Origin: Bacillus sp. MUM 116
Lineage (GTDB): Bacteria > Bacillota > Bacilli > Bacillales > Cytobacillaceae
DNA: 35,334 nucleotides
Assembly: GCF_001866655.1 (NCBI RefSeq)
Contig: NZ_MLYR01000092.1
Span: forward strand, 1 to 35,334
Direction of reading: 5' to 3'
Part shown: piece by piece, positions 7,678 to 15,873 of the stretch
Position numbering within the stretch: the stretch's first letter is position 1
Layout of the letters: every line of letters begins with the position of its first letter
Made by a program: the position numbers and the translations under genes
Notes under the pieces: generated by a model
What the model was told of the DNA's origin: nothing
Database searches by the model: none
Seen by the model: the letters and a program-made list of their open reading frames with translations, nothing else

Positions 7678-8346
7678 TCAATGAGATACTTGAATTGTTT
7701 TTATATGCTCTAAATTCCAGACCACTGGTTCACCTCCATCTGTAATCAAGATTGCTTGATTATCTTGTACTTTTTTGAGCAAGCCTATTTTTTCAGGGTG
7801 ATCACCATCATCCAGAATAACAAGTTGATTTTCTAACTTTTTTAACTGTACATCAAAACTTCTAGCAAATGTACTTGAGAGTGGTTTAAGGAGTTGGTTT
7901 TGAGTGTCCAGAGTGTAAGGAGTCGTACCTGGCGGATAAGGAATTAGCCATTTTAAATGGTTCATGGATATAAACATCGTTTTGTAAGCAGGTGAGTGAA
8001 AAACAAAATAGTCGTTCATGATGTTGGTTATATAGCCATTGATAGTTTTATTCCCTGTCACATAAGCCTTGACAAATAAACCTTTAGCATTCATTAAAAC
8101 CTGGCGATAGGATATTGCTTCAATATCAATGGGTTTTTCTGAAGGAGGATCGCATGTGCTATCTTCATCAATTAAACTGATTTCTTTCACTCTTTGGATA
8201 TGAACGAATGGAATATAGAGAAAGGTGTGGGTTAATTCATGATACATAACAAGGATGTCTAAGCCGGAATCGATTAGGATTCCTCTGTGAAAAATTCCTC
8301 CTGAGATCTCCACATCAATATTTTTTTCAATGAAATCTAAAAGCAT
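7678..8346 (-). CDS. Hypothetical protein, downstream partner of ArsB-like transporter
   Basis: 222 residues, soluble, rich in short beta-strand patterns (VEISGGIFHRGILIDSGLDI near the start; a similar QLVILDDGDHPEKIGLLKKV near the end). The pattern of G-x-L-x-D-x-G-x-D-I strands recalls small Sm/LSm-like beta-barrel or DUF2642-like spore proteins of Bacillus, but I do not recognise a family with confidence. The ATG follows AAGGAGAACTAAA; a second AAAGGAGGTGA lies just upstream. Only 34 bases separate it from the ArsB-like gene, so the two are almost certainly one operon. Confidence 0.75.
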   Translation of the reverse strand: MLLDFIEKNIDVEISGGIFHRGILIDSGLDILVMYHELTHTFLYIPFVHIQRVKEISLIDEDSTCDPPSEKPIDIEAISYRQVLMNAKGLFVKAYVTGNKTINGYITNIMNDYFVFHSPAYKTMFISMNHLKWLIPYPPGTTPYTLDTQNQLLKPLSSTFARSFDVQLKKLENQLVILDDGDHPEKIGLLKKVQDNQAILITDGGEPVVWNLEHIKTIQVSH

Positions 8347-8380
8347 TTTAGTTCTCCTTTCACCTCCTTTTCATATAGGT

Positions 8381-9742
8381 TTATCTTTGAAGGACTCCGC
8401 CAAAGAAATAAGAAACCCAATAATATAAAATCACTAATGTGAACAATACAGTAGGTGGAATAACGACAAATGTAACTTTCATATATTCCCACCAAGTAAT
8501 CATGACTTTTCCACGTCTTAAAATGTGCATCCACATGAGCGTTGCGAGCGTTCCCATTGGAAGAAGTAATGATCCCATATCACTGCCGACAATGTTTGCC
8601 AAATAAGCGATTTTTAAGGAGAGTAAATCCAAGTTCATATGAGTTAAGGTAAGGGTTCCCACCATTAGGGCAGGGTGGTTATTAAATAAATTGGACAGTA
8701 CCGTTAGCAGAATTCCCATTAAAACACTCGCATGGAGCAGGCTTCCAGAAACCAGCGGACGCATGAATCCGATCAACCAATCGGTTAAACCGATGTTATT
8801 TAGACCGTAAATGATGGTATACATGCAAAAGGCAAAAATGATGATATACCAAGGTGTTTTTTTCAGCATGTCGCCTGGGGGTATTTTTAAATAAACCCAC
8901 CGCCAGCCTAAAAGAACAAGTGAGCCAAAAACCGCCACTAGGGAAACCGGGATGGTGAAAAATGATGCAACAAAGAGACTGACACGTATAGCAAATACGA
9001 ATAGCAGGACAAGCATCATAAATCTTGTTCGTTCTTTCTCTGAAGCATATTTAGGTCCTGGCTTGTGCGGATGTTGAGAAGGGGTTGATAAACTCTTTAC
9101 GGAAGTAGGAACAGTTTTCGGTAAGATTTTGCGAAAACGAAGGAATAGGAGCCCGACTAAGAGTAGTAAACCAAGTGTAGCAGGAACAAACATCATCGCA
9201 GTGTGCAACCACAACGACATATGCACAATTTTTAATGCAATTAGATTTACAATATTACTTACACCGATAGGAGCACTAGAAGCGGTAGCAATTAAGCCTC
9301 CAGATAATAAATAAGGTATTTTTTGATGGTTTTTTAAGCCCATATGGTTTAACAGCATGACTAAAATGGGTGTGGTGATTAAAATACTTCCATCGTTATT
9401 GAAAAAGAGTGTCATTAGAAAACATAAAAGGTTGACGTACCAAAATAATCGAATGCCTGACCCCTTGGATTTTTCAGCTAGCTTATCGGCTACCCAGTGA
9501 AAAAATCCAAAGCTTTCTAACACAATCGCCATTACAATCGTTGCCATGATAGTAATCGCAGCACCACTGATGGTATCCGTGATGACACCTAAGTCTGAAA
9601 ATGAAACACTGCCGCTAAGTAATACAATCAATGCACCAATCGCAGCAGGTATGGCTTCATTTAAACCTTTAGGTCTCCATAGAATAAATACCAGGGTACC
9701 CAAAAAGGCTAAAATGGTAAGCCAAGCCATTGGTTGAAGCAT
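8381..9742 (-). CDS. ArsB/NhaD-type (ion transporter superfamily) membrane transporter
   Basis: 453 residues, about eleven membrane helices in two repeats. Family signatures are the FNNDGSILITTPILVMLL hairpin in the first half and the matching LSNLFNNHPALMVGTLTL in the second, as in ArsB arsenite and related anion/Na+ transporters. A cytoplasmic basic loop (about residues 205-240) separates the halves. No arsR, arsC or arsenic-type repressor is nearby, so an arsenite role is only one possibility. The start follows AAGGAG at 8 bases. Short minicistrons lie immediately upstream. Confidence 0.85.
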   Translation of the reverse strand: MLQPMAWLTILAFLGTLVFILWRPKGLNEAIPAAIGALIVLLSGSVSFSDLGVITDTISGAAITIMATIVMAIVLESFGFFHWVADKLAEKSKGSGIRLFWYVNLLCFLMTLFFNNDGSILITTPILVMLLNHMGLKNHQKIPYLLSGGLIATASSAPIGVSNIVNLIALKIVHMSLWLHTAMMFVPATLGLLLLVGLLFLRFRKILPKTVPTSVKSLSTPSQHPHKPGPKYASEKERTRFMMLVLLFVFAIRVSLFVASFFTIPVSLVAVFGSLVLLGWRWVYLKIPPGDMLKKTPWYIIIFAFCMYTIIYGLNNIGLTDWLIGFMRPLVSGSLLHASVLMGILLTVLSNLFNNHPALMVGTLTLTHMNLDLLSLKIAYLANIVGSDMGSLLLPMGTLATLMWMHILRRGKVMITWWEYMKVTFVVIPPTVLFTLVILYYWVSYFFGGVLQR

Positions 9743-9773
9743 ATTTTATTCTCCTTCCATACTAGTTAGTTTT

Positions 9774-9827
9774 TCATGACAACCTTACCTCCTTAAAGGT
9801 CTGTCCGCTTTTGTCCCTCCCTTCCAT
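9774..9827 (-). CDS. Possible 17-residue leader peptide before the ArsB-like gene
   Basis: GGAAGGACAA precedes an ATG that encodes MEGRDKSGQTFKEVRLS and stop. The stop overlaps (ATGA) a second start with its own AAGGAGG, reading only MKN-stop; a third ATG GAA GGA GAA TAA overlaps the ribosome binding site of the transporter gene. Such a chain could couple translation into the transporter, but short ORFs like these also arise by chance. Confidence 0.3.
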   Translation of the reverse strand: MEGRDKSGQTFKEVRLS

Positions 9828-10172
9828 TTGTCCTTCCGGTAAAGTTGTACTGTATTTATATGTATCACGAATAAGACATGCTTTAGGTTTGTACCCTTTT
9901 TTATTGCAATTGTACGTTAATCTATCAACAAATGCCCTCGATAGTAACCGCAAGAATAAATGAGAAGTAAAAAACCTTGTTCCAAAACAATTGGATATAG
10001 ATGGAAATATTAAGTTAAGGAATAATCCTTTTCGTATAGATTTAGCAGGGAAGGTTGAGGTTAAAGAAAAATCTGCCTTTAAAGATGGAGAATTTCCCTT
10101 TTTTCCCATATTTTTTGTGGAAACATCCTAATTTTTGGTAATATTCTAATAATAGTTCATAAAAACGTGGAT
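9828..10172. other. Intergenic region with no recognisable gene
   Basis: Holds the promoter regions for the divergent ArsB-like and 63-residue genes. A 111-codon minus-strand reading frame spans it but has no ribosome binding site and no recognisable family. No terminators or clear repeats seen. Confidence 0.4.
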
Positions 10173-10189
10173 AAAGGGGGGCTAATTAA

Positions 10190-10381
10190 ATGTTAATTTG
10201 GATTGTTCCAGCACTGTTTATCATCTTATTGATCGTTATAGAGGAGTCAGGTCGCAAATTTTTCAATCAATATTTGTATGGTAAGCAACAGAAAGTGAAG
10301 AAAAAAACGGTGTCCTTTTTATTTTTCAAAAAGAGATTGCAAAAAGATTTACAGGAAACGAAAGAAGAAAACTTTATATAA
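10190..10381 (+). CDS. Small single-span membrane protein, hypothetical
   Basis: 63 residues: an N-terminal membrane helix (MLIWIVPALFIILLIVIEE) and a highly basic cytoplasmic tail rich in lysine (QQKVKKKTVSFLFFKKRLQK). AAAGGGGGG, 8 bases before the ATG, and a terminator directly after the stop support it as a real gene. Function unknown. Confidence 0.7.
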   Translation: MLIWIVPALFIILLIVIEESGRKFFNQYLYGKQQKVKKKTVSFLFFKKRLQKDLQETKEENFI

Positions 10382-10415
10382 AAAGGAACCGCGATTTGCG
10401 ATTCCTAAGATTTTT
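10381..10415. terminator. Bidirectional terminator between convergent genes
   Basis: Stem GGAACCGC/GCGATTCC (10385-10392 with 10398-10405), one wobble on the minus strand, flanked by TTTTTATAT on the minus side and TTTTTATTTATTT on the plus side. Confidence 0.75.
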
Positions 10416-11619
10416 ATTTATTTGCTCCGTTTATGACACCAAGTGAAGCATTAATTGCGGATTTGGACTTATTGACATCAGGATTTGATGAACGAACGGA
10501 TGCTAATACAACGTCAATCGTGCCATCAATTTTTGTCCATGTGGTGCCATCAATTTTCCTAAGTTTAGGCTCCGATGTGTCCCATTGATGTTCCAAATTG
10601 TCAGCGCCTTTTTTCGCCGAAGTAAAATCTTTTGAGTTAACTTTGTTTAACATATCACTTTCAATTTTGACAAAATCGTTTAATTGCCCAGATAAGGTAG
10701 TTTGTGCAGAACTGCTTTGTGATGCGATATTATTACTCCGCCAAACATATCCGCCGATACCCACAACTAAGAAAATACACAGTACGGCAATGGTTTGCGT
10801 CAAAACATTTTTCTTGCTTCCATTAGTCTCGTTTGTTTCAGCTGTTTCATTTTTTGCGTTTGTATCAATCTTTGTAACAGCAAGAAAAATGATGATCGCT
10901 AAAATAGCGATAAGAAATATCACACTCGTAACGGTTGTCCCCAAACCTAGCCCGCCATTATTTTTTTGTTGAGATAGATAATCTCCTAATGATGCCCCAA
11001 GCGGACGTGTAAGTATATACGCAATCCAAAACGCTAAGATTCCATCAAGTTTTAAAAACTTCCATGCCAAAAATACACAAGCGATGATAACGATGACGTT
11101 GATTCCTGTGTTAAGATAACCAAAACCAAGTTGTTCGGAATATAAATCTCCGACTGCTGTTCCAAGTGCAAATGTGAAAAGAATAGTCAACCAGTAGAAA
11201 ACTTCTCTTTTCCTTGTAAAAATAGAATGGATTGAGAGTGTTTTTTCACTTAGATACCAGAAAAGAAAAGTTAATCCTAGTAGGACCGAGAAAACGATTG
11301 TACTAACCTCAAGTGGTACGCCCATTGAGTCAGTCAGATTATCTGTTACCAACGTACCAAATACGCTTATCAGCACAACCGTTAGCCAATAGATGCCTGG
11401 AACATATTTAGTTGTTCTGAATTGGAGAAACAATGAAATGAAAAACGCGATACCCATAATGATGGTAGTGATAGTTAAACCTACTCCAAGGTTAAAATTG
11501 ATGAAATCAGCAAATGTTTCACCAACCGTTGTACATAAAATTTTGATGATCCAAAAGAAAATGGTAACTTGTGGTACCTTATTAAGTAATATTTTCAAAT
11601 TATTTTGGTTTTCTAGCAT
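10414..11619 (-). CDS. COG4705-like multi-span membrane protein
   Basis: 401 residues. The first 250 hold repeated membrane units with the motif 'K-x-L-x-T-x-x-G-E-T-x-x-D', seen as VPQVTIFFWIIKILCTTVGE, then related TVVLISVFGTLVTDNL, TILFTFALGTAVGDLYSE and IAYILTRPLGASLGDYLS. This internal repetition is typical of COG4705 membrane-anchored proteins of unknown function. A Thr/Asn/Lys linker, a ninth helix near residue 285 and an extracytoplasmic domain of about 110 residues follow. A GTG at 11652 gives 11 extra residues but no better ribosome binding site; AAAGGAAA before 11619 decides the start. A short reading frame overlaps it upstream. Confidence 0.7.
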   Translation of the reverse strand: MLENQNNLKILLNKVPQVTIFFWIIKILCTTVGETFADFINFNLGVGLTITTIIMGIAFFISLFLQFRTTKYVPGIYWLTVVLISVFGTLVTDNLTDSMGVPLEVSTIVFSVLLGLTFLFWYLSEKTLSIHSIFTRKREVFYWLTILFTFALGTAVGDLYSEQLGFGYLNTGINVIVIIACVFLAWKFLKLDGILAFWIAYILTRPLGASLGDYLSQQKNNGGLGLGTTVTSVIFLIAILAIIIFLAVTKIDTNAKNETAETNETNGSKKNVLTQTIAVLCIFLVVGIGGYVWRSNNIASQSSSAQTTLSGQLNDFVKIESDMLNKVNSKDFTSAKKGADNLEHQWDTSEPKLRKIDGTTWTKIDGTIDVVLASVRSSNPDVNKSKSAINASLGVINGANK

Positions 11620-11774
11620 ACATAATTTCCTTTCTTTACAGTGGTTCCCCACAGCTTGATTTTATTTCTCACATCATTAGAAGCGGCTAAGTGAGCTTTG
11701 TTTTCTTTCAAAGAACTCATCTCCTTATTGATAGCAGTTATGGGTATAAATAAATTTCCATCTCTTATTATCAT
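11613..11774 (-). CDS. Possible short ORF overlapping the COG4705-like gene
   Basis: 53 codons starting MIIRDGNLFIPITAIN and ending TTVKKGNYVC. Its TAG overlaps the ATG of the next gene by 7 bases (ATGCTAG), a layout seen in translational coupling. The start has only AAGG 9 bases upstream. No family recognised; it may be a chance frame in the leader. Confidence 0.3.
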   Translation of the reverse strand: MIIRDGNLFIPITAINKEMSSLKENKAHLAASNDVRNKIKLWGTTVKKGNYVC

Positions 11775-12038
11775 TTGAGATGACCTTGTCTCCACTATAT
11801 TAGAAATGGGAAGGGTGTTTATTAAAAACGGATTAATATTAACTTAAGTGTCGATTAAGTATAGGAGTTTTATTTTGTCAGTTTATTTTACAAATTTTTA
11901 GAAAATATGAGGGATAAAAAATGGAGCAGTACCTTAGTTCTTTCAAGAAAACGGTGCCAAAAAATTTATAATCAAATTACCAAAAAATCGAAGTCAATCA
12001 TGTTAAACTAACAAAATATAAATAATGGGGGTGGATAA

Positions 12039-12998
12039 ATGAAAATTGGATTAAGGACAATCAAAACAGCATTGGGTGCAGGAGTTTCCATCTGGATTGC
12101 CGAATTGCTTCATCTTCAGTTTTCAAGTTTCGCGGCTATTATCTGCATACTTTGCATAGAAAAAACGAAAATACAGTCCATCCGGTCTTCTCTGGAACGG
12201 TTTGCCGCCTGTACACTTTCTTTGGCCTTGAGTGGTCTGGTGTTTCGAGTGCTGGGTTTCAATCCCCTTGTATTTTCGTTATTCATTTTACTATTAATTC
12301 CTTTATTGGTCCGGCTCCGACTGCAAAAAGGGTTTATCAACAGTGTGGTAATCGTCTTGCACATCTTCACGTTGGAAGATTTCACTCTTCCCATTGCTTT
12401 AAATGAACTTCAAATTGTTATCATTGGTGTGGGGGTAGCAATCCTGTTGAACAGTTATATGCCAAACGTAGAAAAAAACCTCAAGGAAACCAAATCAATA
12501 ATCGAAGAAAAGTTCAAAAAAATATTGTTTGAATATGGAGCCTATTTGGAAAAAGGCGATCAGGGATGGGACGGAAAAGAACTATTGGAATTAGAAGAGG
12601 ATCTCAAAAAGGGTAAAATACTGGCCATCCAATTTGATGAAAACCAATTACTTGCCGATAAAAAGGGGTACTATCATTATTTCGATATGAGGGAAAAACA
12701 GTTTGTCATTTTAAATCGCATGCTGCCCATAGTATCCTCGCTGAATGAAGATGTTGTTCAACGGCATGTATTCGCTCAATACCTGTACGATATCAGCACC
12801 GATGTAAAAAGCGCAAACACCGTTGACAAACATCTTAACAGACTGAAAGACCAGTACCGAAAAATGAAGGAGCTTGAATTGCCAAAATCCCGTAACGAAT
12901 TCGAAACAAGGGCAGCTGTCTACCATTTAATGAACGAGATGGAGTTTTATCTAAAAACAAAAATGAATTATTACGACGAAAAACAGATTGAATTGTAA
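12039..12998 (+). CDS. Aromatic acid exporter (ArAE/FUSC-like) family protein
   Basis: 319 residues. Residues 1-140 contain about five membrane helices starting MKIGLRTIKTALGAGVSIWI, the ArAE_1 type N-domain, with the family's TKIQSIRSSLERFAACTLS stretch between helices. Residues 150-319 form the helical cytoplasmic C-domain (LADKKGYYHYFDMREKQ, MLPIVSSL) known from YqjA-like Bacillus proteins. Proposed role: efflux of aromatic or other organic acids; no direct evidence. GGGGGTGG before the ATG sets the start. Single gene with a terminator at 13081. Confidence 0.88.
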   Translation: MKIGLRTIKTALGAGVSIWIAELLHLQFSSFAAIICILCIEKTKIQSIRSSLERFAACTLSLALSGLVFRVLGFNPLVFSLFILLLIPLLVRLRLQKGFINSVVIVLHIFTLEDFTLPIALNELQIVIIGVGVAILLNSYMPNVEKNLKETKSIIEEKFKKILFEYGAYLEKGDQGWDGKELLELEEDLKKGKILAIQFDENQLLADKKGYYHYFDMREKQFVILNRMLPIVSSLNEDVVQRHVFAQYLYDISTDVKSANTVDKHLNRLKDQYRKMKELELPKSRNEFETRAAVYHLMNEMEFYLKTKMNYYDEKQIEL

Positions 12999-13080
12999 CC
13001 TAGGAACTCTCCATCTTACCTCTGTTCATTTAACTAAAAATAGCGTCATTTTAACGACCTCAATTGCATATGAATGAAAT

Positions 13081-13108
13081 AAGGGACGGAATGAATATCC
13101 GTCCCTTT
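13081..13108 (+). terminator. Terminator after ArAE-family gene
   Basis: Perfect 10-bp stem AAGGGACGGA/TCCGTCCCTT with a 7-base loop; only a short T run follows. Confidence 0.7.
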
Positions 13109-13188
13109 CATTATGGAATTTTCTTGAACTTCTTTTTCGGTTACCGAATATTTTGCCGGTCTAATTTTATGAGGTTAGGAGATTGCGA

Positions 13189-14007
13189 ATGAATCCACTG
13201 CCTGGTATTTTAGGGAATGCAAGAACTATTGATGAAGTCATTTGGCAATTAGATCAAATAATTGCAATGAGTATGCAAACGAAAAACAAAATCGGTTATT
13301 TTGCTTCTCTGTATCGAATGGTAACAGTACGAGTCAAAGAAGGAATACTAAAAAACGAATTTGAAAACGGGGCAAGAATGGAGCGTTTGGATGTATGTTT
13401 TGCCAATTTCTATCTGAATGCACTTAACGACTATTTAAACGGTAAACCGACCAGCATTAGCTGGCAAGTCGCCTTTCGCTGTTCGCAAAAGCGCAGACCG
13501 ATTGTTCTTCAGCATTTACTTCTCGGTATAAATGCACATATCAACCTTGATTTAGGGATTGCAGCTGCAATGACTTGCAAAAATTTGGATATATTAACCT
13601 TGCACGATGATTTCATGAAAATAAACAGTATTTTGGCGTCGCTCGTCGATGAAGTAAGAAGTGACTTGGATTATATTTCACCATGGATTGGGTTTTTGGA
13701 CCGGATTGATCAAAATTCATCTAAAGCGATTATCAATTTCAGTTTAGTGAAAGCACGCAATTATGCATGGGACTTTGCGTTGAAACTGGCTGCTGCTAAA
13801 GAAACGGATTGGGAACAGCTAATAAAAGTCCGAAATGATGAGATAGCAACAATTGGTAAAAAAGTAGCTTACCCAGGGAATTGGCTATTAAAAACTGGAT
13901 TATGGGTGATTCGGCTTCGAGAATCAAATAATATTGGACGAAACATGGATCTCTTGAATCATTATAAATTCGAAACTAAACCAGAAGGCCGTATCCATTG
14001 TCTATAG
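13189..14007 (+). CDS. DUF5995 family protein
   Basis: 272 residues, all-helical. The opening LGNARTIDEVIWQLDQIIAM, the GYFASLYRMVTVRVKEGI stretch, and the HHLL-like QHLLLGINAHINLDLGIAAA segment are characteristic of DUF5995. The conserved HINLDLG histidine and aspartate suggest a metal or active site, but the function is unknown. AGGAG 7 bases before ATG 13189 sets the start; a TTG at 13183 is less likely. Confidence 0.8.
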   Translation: MNPLPGILGNARTIDEVIWQLDQIIAMSMQTKNKIGYFASLYRMVTVRVKEGILKNEFENGARMERLDVCFANFYLNALNDYLNGKPTSISWQVAFRCSQKRRPIVLQHLLLGINAHINLDLGIAAAMTCKNLDILTLHDDFMKINSILASLVDEVRSDLDYISPWIGFLDRIDQNSSKAIINFSLVKARNYAWDFALKLAAAKETDWEQLIKVRNDEIATIGKKVAYPGNWLLKTGLWVIRLRESNNIGRNMDLLNHYKFETKPEGRIHCL

Positions 14008-14167
14008 TGAAAAGACAAATGAAGAAATATCTTCCCCTACAAATTTGATTATATCAATGAGAGGGAGCTTTGTAGATTATACTTAATAGGAAATTCTTAT
14101 GGAAGTATTAAAATACCCTCCAAAGTAAAAAATAGAAATGAAAATGACAATAAAACGGAGGAGTATT

Positions 14168-14380
14168 ATGCCTAAAGTAGAAGTTTCTTGCGCTATTTCA
14201 AACTGTACGTTTTATGGAAAAGGAAATGTTTGCACTGCTGAAAAAATTATGGTTGAACTTGATAGCCATGCGAGATATGATACCGAAATGTCATCCGAAT
14301 TAGGTGAAAAGAATCATCAAGATACAGCTGGCCATTCAGCGGAAACCTGTTGTAAAACTTTTAAACAAAAAAGAAGCTAA
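14168..14380 (+). CDS. DUF1540 domain protein
   Basis: 70 residues with the DUF1540 cysteine pattern VSCAISNCTFYGKGNVCTA at the start and AETCCKTF near the end. The spaced cysteines probably bind a metal ion; these small proteins are common in spore formers and function is unknown. ACGGAGGAGTATT before the ATG supports this start over an ATG 30 bases upstream. Confidence 0.88.
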   Translation: MPKVEVSCAISNCTFYGKGNVCTAEKIMVELDSHARYDTEMSSELGEKNHQDTAGHSAETCCKTFKQKRS

Positions 14381-14482
14381 TTTTAGCTGTTCAAAAAACG
14401 AACTTACACCCATGCATTCCTTTTAATTTATACTGAATGGTAGTATTAGATTAATGAATCGACAAAAAGGAATGTTGGCTAA

Positions 14483-15142
14483 ATGAAAGTTATTGGAATC
14501 GATCTATCTGGCCCTTCCAATCAAAAAGACACAGTGATGGCTGTTTTCCAAGTAAAGAATGATCTACTCGAATTTGAAGAGATGATTGAAGATGCTAGTG
14601 ATGAAAGGATTATTTCGGGCATTATGGCAGCTGCCTCGATGGGCGATGTGGTAATCGGTTTAGATGCACCTCTGTCGTATCAAGACGGAGGTGGCGACCG
14701 ACCACAAGATAAAAGCATCCGTCAGTTTATCAAACACTTTGGACTTTCAGGCAGCTCGATTATGCCACCAACCTTAACGAGAATGGTCTATTTAACCCTT
14801 CGTGGAATGGCATTAACAAGAAGAATTATGGCTTTGAATCTTTTAGAAAAGGTCCGGATTGTGGAAGTCCATCCAGGTGCTGCGATTGGTACTCGTATAG
14901 GATCTAAAGGATTAGACCATGTATTGCTTTACAAGAGAGAATTTGAGTCTAGAAAGGCAATCCTTGAATGGTTTAAAACCAATGGAATGTTAGATTTACC
15001 TGAAAAGATTAGCCAAAGTTCACATCAAATTGATACATGTGCTGCAGCTTTGGCAGCATGGCATTGGGCAGATCCAACTAAACAACCAAAATGGCATTGG
15101 AATACAATATCACCAGAGCATCCTTTTGAATTTTGCTGTTAA
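14483..15142 (+). CDS. DUF429 family protein (RNase H-like fold)
   Basis: 219 residues starting MKVIGIDLSGP, the acidic first strand of an RNase H-like fold, with VVIGLDAPLSY as the second acidic motif and VEVHPGA as the third, then a final IDTCAAALAAWHW. This matches DUF429, a predicted nuclease-like family without established function. The ribosome binding site is AAAGGAA about 11 bases upstream. Terminator at 15230. Confidence 0.82.
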   Translation: MKVIGIDLSGPSNQKDTVMAVFQVKNDLLEFEEMIEDASDERIISGIMAAASMGDVVIGLDAPLSYQDGGGDRPQDKSIRQFIKHFGLSGSSIMPPTLTRMVYLTLRGMALTRRIMALNLLEKVRIVEVHPGAAIGTRIGSKGLDHVLLYKREFESRKAILEWFKTNGMLDLPEKISQSSHQIDTCAAALAAWHWADPTKQPKWHWNTISPEHPFEFCC

Positions 15143-15229
15143 CGTATATATCAACTTGAGCCGGAAGAGTTCGATCCGGACCATTAAAAATGTAATAGAA
15201 GTTTTGAAGTAGATAAAACTTTGATCTAA

Positions 15230-15257
15230 AAAGGGGTACTGTTTAGTACCTCTTTTT
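15230..15257 (+). terminator. Terminator after DUF429 gene
   Basis: Stem AGGGGTAC/GTACCTCT (one G-U) with a 6-base loop followed by TTTTT. Confidence 0.8.
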
Positions 15258-15418
15258 CTGTATATTTTTGTGGATTTCATAACCCATCTGCTTTTTAAAA
15301 GCACCTCATCCTCTCTATCGAACATTAAAAAAAATTTCTAAAAAAACCTTTTGTATTTTTTTGTCTAATGATGTAGTTCACAATATAGATTGAAACTACG
15401 TTCTATTTATATTAAGTG
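15258..15418. other. Upstream region of Spo0E-like gene
   Basis: No gene seen. A 6-bp inverted repeat GTAGTT...AACTAC (15373-15399) lies over a likely promoter region about 70 bases before the Spo0E-like start. Confidence 0.3.
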
Positions 15419-15432
15419 TGAAAGCGCTTAAG
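15419..15432 (+). promoter_or_regulatory. cre-like box before Spo0E-like gene
   Basis: TGAAAGCGCTTAAG matches 12 of 14 positions of the catabolite-responsive element consensus TGNAARCGNWWWCA. It lies 31 bases upstream of the ATG. Confidence 0.4.
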
Positions 15433-15463
15433 AATATTTTATTGTAGAAAGGAAATAGGGATA

Positions 15464-15643
15464 ATGCTTCTAAAGAATGCACTGGAATTAAGCAAGAGTA
15501 TAAATGAAGACCGCTGGATTATGTATGATGCCGTACAGAATAAGGGGATCTTTGATACGGAAGTAAGAAAAATCAGCCAACAATTGAATAAGAAAATTAT
15601 TGCGCTGCAAAAAATGATGAATGAAATGGACCCCTTACCATGA
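15464..15643 (+). CDS. Spo0E-like aspartyl-phosphate phosphatase family peptide
   Basis: 59 residues. The two-helix pattern ...INEDRWIMYDAVQNKGIFDT EVRKISQQLNKKI matches Spo0E-type regulators, in which a first helix, a short 'KG' turn, and the S-Q-x-L-D motif of helix 2 recur; these proteins dephosphorylate Spo0A~P and delay sporulation. Here the motif reads SQQLN: the usual aspartate is asparagine, so catalytic activity is doubtful. AAAGGAAATAGGG precedes the ATG. Confidence 0.65.
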   Translation: MLLKNALELSKSINEDRWIMYDAVQNKGIFDTEVRKISQQLNKKIIALQKMMNEMDPLP

Positions 15644-15824
15644 GGATCGTCGCTTTAATAAGCTGGTTATGGTAGGGAAGTCTTTCACAAGATCCGCTAG
15701 GTTGGGGACGGCTGAGGGTGTCTTTCTCCAATTAGAGCAGCTAAATCGCTTGTTAGAACAGCTGATTTGCCAGTTGGAGCAGCACAAACACCAATTTGAG
15801 GCGTCTATTCTATGTTTGGAGTAA
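15621..15824 (+). CDS. Possible short coiled-coil ORF overlapping the Spo0E-like gene
   Basis: 67 codons (or 51 from the ATG at 15669), overlapping the previous gene by 23 bases in another frame. The second half has an imperfect leucine/glutamine repeat (LQLEQLNRLLEQLICQLEQ) that mirrors a DNA repeat of about 24 bases. A terminator begins 3 bases after its stop, which favours a transcribed unit. No family recognised and no clear ribosome binding site. Confidence 0.35.
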   Translation: MKWTPYHEDRRFNKLVMVGKSFTRSARLGTAEGVFLQLEQLNRLLEQLICQLEQHKHQFEASILCLE

Positions 15825-15826
15825 AT

Positions 15827-15866
15827 AAAAAGATGTTCAGACCAAACCATTCTGAACATCTTTTTT
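15827..15866. terminator. Bidirectional terminator
   Basis: Long stem AAAAAGATGTTCAGA/TCTGAACATCTTTTT with a 9-base loop, T runs on both sides. It serves the Spo0E-like transcript and the convergent symporter gene. Confidence 0.9.
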
Positions 15867-15873
15867 ACTTCAG

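Noticed and set aside
8381..9742. Arsenic resistance operon
   Set aside because: The transporter fits the ArsB superfamily but no arsR, arsC or acr3 partner is nearby, so I do not assign arsenite efflux.
9774..10109. 111-codon reading frame on the minus strand
   Set aside because: No ribosome binding site at its ATG, no recognisable domain, and composition unlike a real protein. Only the last 18 codons have an internal start with a plausible site.
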